From positions 1-9,593 of the forward strand of contig CAMIMK010000101.1 in NCBI GenBank assembly GCA_946221765.1: a DNA stretch of 9,593 bases, written 5' to 3'. The position numbers were made by a program, and so were the translations under genes. Origin of the DNA: an uncultured Rhodovulum sp. GTDB lineage: Bacteria > Pseudomonadota > Alphaproteobacteria > Rhodobacterales > Rhodobacteraceae. Position 1 is the first letter of the stretch. The number at the start of each line of letters is the position of its first letter. The notes under the pieces were generated by a model that saw only the letters and a list, made by a program, of their open reading frames with translations, ran no database searches and was not told the DNA's origin. Shown here piece by piece: positions 6,854-9,593 of the stretch.

Positions 6854-6878
6854 GCGGGGAGCCCTGCCGGCTCCCCGC
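6854..6878 (+). other. GC-rich hairpin after the CUT1 binding-protein gene
   Basis: This is a perfect 10-bp stem, GCGGGGAGCC (6854-6863) with GGCTCCCCGC (6869-6878), around a CTGCC loop. It starts 14 bases past the binding-protein stop and 35 bases before the permease start. No T run follows, so it is more likely a partial attenuator or an mRNA-stabilising structure than a terminator. It occupies the same place as the hairpin at 698-719 in the CUT2 block and would favour high binding-protein levels relative to permease. Confidence 0.65.
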
Positions 6879-6913
6879 ACCCTTCCCACCACTGCTGACA
6901 AGGGAGCAGACGC

Positions 6914-7840
6914 ATGACTGCGACGGTGTCGAAAATGACACGTCCTGCCGAGACGGCGCGGCCGAAACGGCTGATCGGGGCAAGGCTGCAGGAATTCCTG
7001 ATGCTGCTGCCGGCCTGCCTGCTCGTGGGCATCTTCCTGCTGCTGCCGTTCGTTCTGTCCTTCCCGATGTCCCTCACCAACCGGCGGCTCATTCCCCGGC
7101 CGGTCAAGTTCGTCGGCCTCGACAACTACGTGAACGTGCTGACCGACCCGGTCTTCTGGCGCGCGCTGTTCAACGTCACCTATTTCGCGGTGATGGTGGT
7201 GCCGATCCAGTGCGGCTTCGCGCTCGCCATGGCGCTGCTCATCAACCAGAAGCTGCCGGGCCGGAACGTCTTCCGCGGTGCGCTGTTCCTGCCCGCAATC
7301 ACCTCGATGGCCGTCGTCTGCGTGATCTGGGGAACGCTCTTCCAGTATCCCACCGGCCCGCTGAACCAGATCGTCAGCATCCTGACCTTCGGCCTCGCCG
7401 GCCCGATCGACTGGCTCGGAAACCCCGCCTCGGCGATGCCGGCGATCGTGCTCCTCTCGGCATGGCAGGCCTACGGCTTCCAGATGGTCGTCTACCTCGC
7501 CGGCCTCCAGAGCATCCCGAATGACCTCTACGAGGCCGCCCGGCTCGACGGCGCCTCGACCTGGCAGCGCTTCCGCTTCGTGACCTGGCCGGGCCTGCGC
7601 CAGACCAACATCTTCGTGCTCATCATCACCACGATCCAGGCGTTCAAGCTCTTCACCCAGGTCAACATCCTGACCCAGGGCGGCCCGCGCAACTCGACCG
7701 AGACGGTGGTGCAGTACATGTACCATGTCGGCTTCGTCGGCCAGAAACTCGGACTCGCCTCGGCCGTCGCCATCATCCTCTTCTTCATCGTGCTTGCCAT
7801 CTCGCTCGTGCAGCGCGTCGTCCTGAGGGACCCGAAATGA
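6914..7840 (+). CDS. CUT1 sugar ABC transporter permease (MalF/UgpA-type)
   Basis: This 308-residue inner-membrane permease of the binding-protein-dependent type (BPD_transp_1) is the first half of the CUT1 channel. A short cytoplasmic N-terminus leads into a hydrophobic segment (LMLLPACLLVGIFLLLPFVLS), then a periplasmic stretch with NRRLIPRPVKFVGLDNYVN typical of MalF/UgpA-like proteins. The EAA loop, which docks on the ATPase, reads EAARLDGAS from residue 207 with the invariant Gly at 213. ATG 6914 has an AAGGGAG ribosome site at 6899-6905. It follows a 74-base spacer with the hairpin at 6854-6878. The end overlaps the next permease by ATGA (7837-7840), implying coupled, near-equal synthesis of the two channel halves. 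The transported sugar is inferred only from the GH32 neighbour. Confidence 0.94.
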   Translation: MTATVSKMTRPAETARPKRLIGARLQEFLMLLPACLLVGIFLLLPFVLSFPMSLTNRRLIPRPVKFVGLDNYVNVLTDPVFWRALFNVTYFAVMVVPIQCGFALAMALLINQKLPGRNVFRGALFLPAITSMAVVCVIWGTLFQYPTGPLNQIVSILTFGLAGPIDWLGNPASAMPAIVLLSAWQAYGFQMVVYLAGLQSIPNDLYEAARLDGASTWQRFRFVTWPGLRQTNIFVLIITTIQAFKLFTQVNILTQGGPRNSTETVVQYMYHVGFVGQKLGLASAVAIILFFIVLAISLVQRVVLRDPK

Positions 7841-8709
7841 GTGCCGCTCCCGACGCCCCCCTGCCGGGCACCTCCGACCGCTTCCCGGTGGTCAAGATCG
7901 TCTCGATCGCGATCATCACCCTCGTCGTGGTGTCGCCGCTCTTCCTGCTCGTGGTGGCGAGCCTCAAGCCCGACCGCTTCCAGATCCTCGCCGAGATGGG
8001 CAGCTTCAAGGCCTTCTGGGTCACGAACCCGACGGTGCAGAACTACCGCGACATCCTCACCTTCTCCGGCAACCAGCCCTTCGCGCGCTACCTGACGAAC
8101 TCGGTCGTGATCCTCGTGCTCACGCTGGCCGGCGGCATGTTCTTCAACTCGATGGCCGCCTTCGTGCTGGCCTGGGGGCGGCTCCCCGGCCGGGCGGTGA
8201 TCCTCACGGCGATGATCGGCCTCTACATCGTGCCGCAGGAATCGATCGTCCTGCCGCTGCTCAACATCATGAACCAGGCCGGGCTCGCCGACAGCTTCTC
8301 GGCGCAGATCCTGCCCTTCTGGGCGAGCCCGCTCTATGTCTTCCTGCTCTACCAGTTCTTCTCCCAGATCCCGCGCGACCTCTACGACGCGGCGATCGTC
8401 GATGGCGCCTCGCCGTTCCAGATCTACTGGAAGGTCTTCATTCCGATCAGCCTGCCGGCACTCGCGACCGTGGCGATCCTCCTCGGCATCGAGACCTGGA
8501 ACCAGTATCTCTGGCCGCTGCTCATCACCCAGTCGAACTACGCCCGCCCGATCGCGGTCGGCATCGCCGGGTTCTTCGGCTCGGACAGCATCTACTGGAA
8601 CCTCGCCATGGCCGCCTCGGTCGTGATGATGATCCCGGTGCTGATCCTCTACCTCTTGTTCCAGAAATGGTTCGTGAGCTCGGTCATCAGCTCCGGCGTG
8701 AAGGGCTAA
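7837..8709 (+). CDS. CUT1 sugar ABC transporter permease (MalG/UgpE-type)
   Basis: This 290-residue inner-membrane permease is the second half of the CUT1 channel and has the shorter MalG-like form. After a cytoplasmic start it has a hydrophobic segment (IITLVVVSPLFLLVVASLKP), then NYRDILTF and a run of membrane helices. The EAA-type loop reads DAAIVDGAS, residues 184-192, with Asp in place of the first Glu and the conserved Gly at 190. The C-terminal FVSSVISSGVKG resembles the usual MalG-family ending (LVAGLTAGAVKG-like). The start overlaps the stop of the upstream permease, and the GH32 gene begins four bases after its TAA stop, with AAGGG at 8701-8705 inside this gene serving as that gene's ribosome site. 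Uptake also needs an ATPase, which is not encoded between 4254 and 9593. Confidence 0.94.
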   Translation: MSAAPDAPLPGTSDRFPVVKIVSIAIITLVVVSPLFLLVVASLKPDRFQILAEMGSFKAFWVTNPTVQNYRDILTFSGNQPFARYLTNSVVILVLTLAGGMFFNSMAAFVLAWGRLPGRAVILTAMIGLYIVPQESIVLPLLNIMNQAGLADSFSAQILPFWASPLYVFLLYQFFSQIPRDLYDAAIVDGASPFQIYWKVFIPISLPALATVAILLGIETWNQYLWPLLITQSNYARPIAVGIAGFFGSDSIYWNLAMAASVVMMIPVLILYLLFQKWFVSSVISSGVKG

Positions 8710-8713
8710 CCAC

Positions 8714-9593
8714 ATGACTGTCGAGGCAACCTCCCAACACGCCACCGCCACCCCCGCCGGCTTCACCGCAGAGGTCGCGGCCGGCGAAATCCTGCACCTC
8801 TGGCAGCGCCCGGTCACGGCCGGCGCCACATCGGCGGTCACCCTGCGCGAGGCCGACGGCAGCGCCCGGACGCTCACCGGCCCGGTATCGGACGACTTCC
8901 AGATGACCACGCATCCGGTCGCGACCTCGGGCGAAATCGCCATCGGCTGGAACACGGCCGATACGCAGGTCTCGGTCTGCTACGCCTTCACCCCCGGCAC
9001 GGTCGCCGAGACGGGCATCCGCGTCCTCTGGACCGCCCCGCAGGCCGCGGCGGAGACCACCCGCTACCGGCTGCACCTCGCGCCGCCCTTCGGCTGGATG
9101 AACGACCCGAACGGCCTCATCACCCGCGACGGACGGACAGAGGCCTTCTACCAGCACTACCCCAGCGCCCTGCGCTGGGACACGATGCACTGGGGCCATG
9201 CCGTCTCCGACAATCTCGTCGACTGGACGCACCTGCCGGTCTTCCTGCACCCCCGGCCGGTGCTCCTCGCCGATCCCGCGCTCCAGGGCGGGGCCTTCTC
9301 CGGCTCGGCCATCCCGGGGCCGGACGGCAGCCTGCGCGTCTTCTACACCGACCGCGAGGATGACCGCCTGCCCGCGCAGGAATGGCAGATGACCGCCCTC
9401 TCGACCGATGGCCTTGCCGCCGGCCCCGCGACCGCGGTCATCGACGAGCGCCCGCCGCTCGAGGGCTTCGGCAACGACTTGCGCGACCCGTTTGTCTTCC
9501 GCGGCCCGGATGGCCTCTGGAAGATGGTGCTCGGCGGCAACGACGCAACGGCCGCGCTGGTGCTCCTCTACGAGACGCCCGACCCCGAGGCGG
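8714..9593 (+). CDS. GH32 beta-fructosidase (sucrose/fructan hydrolase), 3' end beyond the window
   Basis: This glycoside hydrolase family 32 enzyme cleaves terminal beta-fructosyl bonds; sucrose, sucrose-6-phosphate or short fructans are the usual substrates. The visible 293 residues include WMNDPNGL (128-135) with nucleophile Asp131, FYQHYP, MHWGHAVSDNLVDW, FSGSA and LRDPFVF with the transition-state-stabilising Asp258 of the RDP motif. The EC motif with the acid/base Glu and the C-terminal beta-sandwich lie beyond the window. There is no signal peptide, so it should act in the cytoplasm on sugar brought in by the CUT1 importer encoded just upstream. About 125 residues precede the WMNDPNG motif, far more than the ~30 common in cytoplasmic sucrases; this extension contains likely beta-strands (EILHLWQRPV, SAVTLRE, GEIAIGWN, VSVCYAF). 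The start is ATG 8714, with AAGGG at 8701-8705. It cannot be named more exactly (sucrase versus exo-fructanase) from this part alone. Confidence 0.93.
   Translation, partial: MTVEATSQHATATPAGFTAEVAAGEILHLWQRPVTAGATSAVTLREADGSARTLTGPVSDDFQMTTHPVATSGEIAIGWNTADTQVSVCYAFTPGTVAETGIRVLWTAPQAAAETTRYRLHLAPPFGWMNDPNGLITRDGRTEAFYQHYPSALRWDTMHWGHAVSDNLVDWTHLPVFLHPRPVLLADPALQGGAFSGSAIPGPDGSLRVFYTDREDDRLPAQEWQMTALSTDGLAAGPATAVIDERPPLEGFGNDLRDPFVFRGPDGLWKMVLGGNDATAALVLLYETPDPEA

Noticed and set aside
6854..6878. Strong stem read as an intrinsic terminator
   Set aside because: No T run follows, and the permease genes downstream need to be transcribed with the binding protein.
4437..6983. 848-codon open frame on the minus strand
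   Set aside because: It is antisense to the LacI regulator and CUT1 binding protein, which have full family motifs; no motif is seen in the antisense product.
7528..8955. 475-codon open frame on the minus strand
   Set aside because: It is the antisense shadow of both CUT1 permeases and the GH32 start; charged, repetitive composition with no domain.

Overview
This is a GC-rich window (roughly 70% G+C by eye, with strong third-position GC) in which every supported gene lies on the + strand. Codon use, gene style and ABC-transporter richness suggest a high-GC alphaproteobacterium of Rhodobacterales or Rhizobiales type. That placement is inference; no rRNA or marker gene is present to fix the genus. 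The content is carbohydrate uptake and hydrolysis.

Left block (about 57-4253): a CUT2 (ribose-type) ABC sugar importer ordered substrate-binding protein, permease, fused double ATPase, permease. The permease-ATPase-permease part is intact and tightly coupled (ATGA overlap at 1755-1758, 3-base gap at 3291-3293). The binding-protein gene is broken: only its C-terminal ~200 residues remain. They are preceded by an in-frame TAA (54-56) and about 56 bases of AT-rich sequence (36% GC by my count) unlike anything else here. This looks like a rearrangement, an insertion-element edge or an assembly edge, and it separates the importer genes from their native promoter.

Middle (4254-4481): an intergenic region with a weak hairpin after the CUT2 genes, a TTGACA-type promoter and a near-perfect 16-bp palindrome centred on CG. 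The palindrome is the expected kind of LacI-family operator and lies about at the predicted transcription start.

Right block (4482-9593, running off the window): a LacI-family regulator, a CUT1-type binding protein with a signal peptide, two CUT1 permeases (ATGA overlap at 7837-7840) and the first 293 residues of a GH32 beta-fructosidase. This reads as one autoregulated operon for import and cytoplasmic hydrolysis of a fructose-containing oligosaccharide (sucrose, a short fructan or a relative). No CUT1 ATPase is seen in the window; it must lie downstream of the GH32 gene or be supplied from elsewhere.

I found no defence system, CRISPR array, RNA gene or complete mobile element, and nothing that amounts to a new biological system. 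The points worth checking are the broken binding protein, the operator, the one-sided degeneration of the CUT2 ATPase, the paired hairpins after the two binding-protein genes, and the N-terminal extension of the GH32 enzyme.
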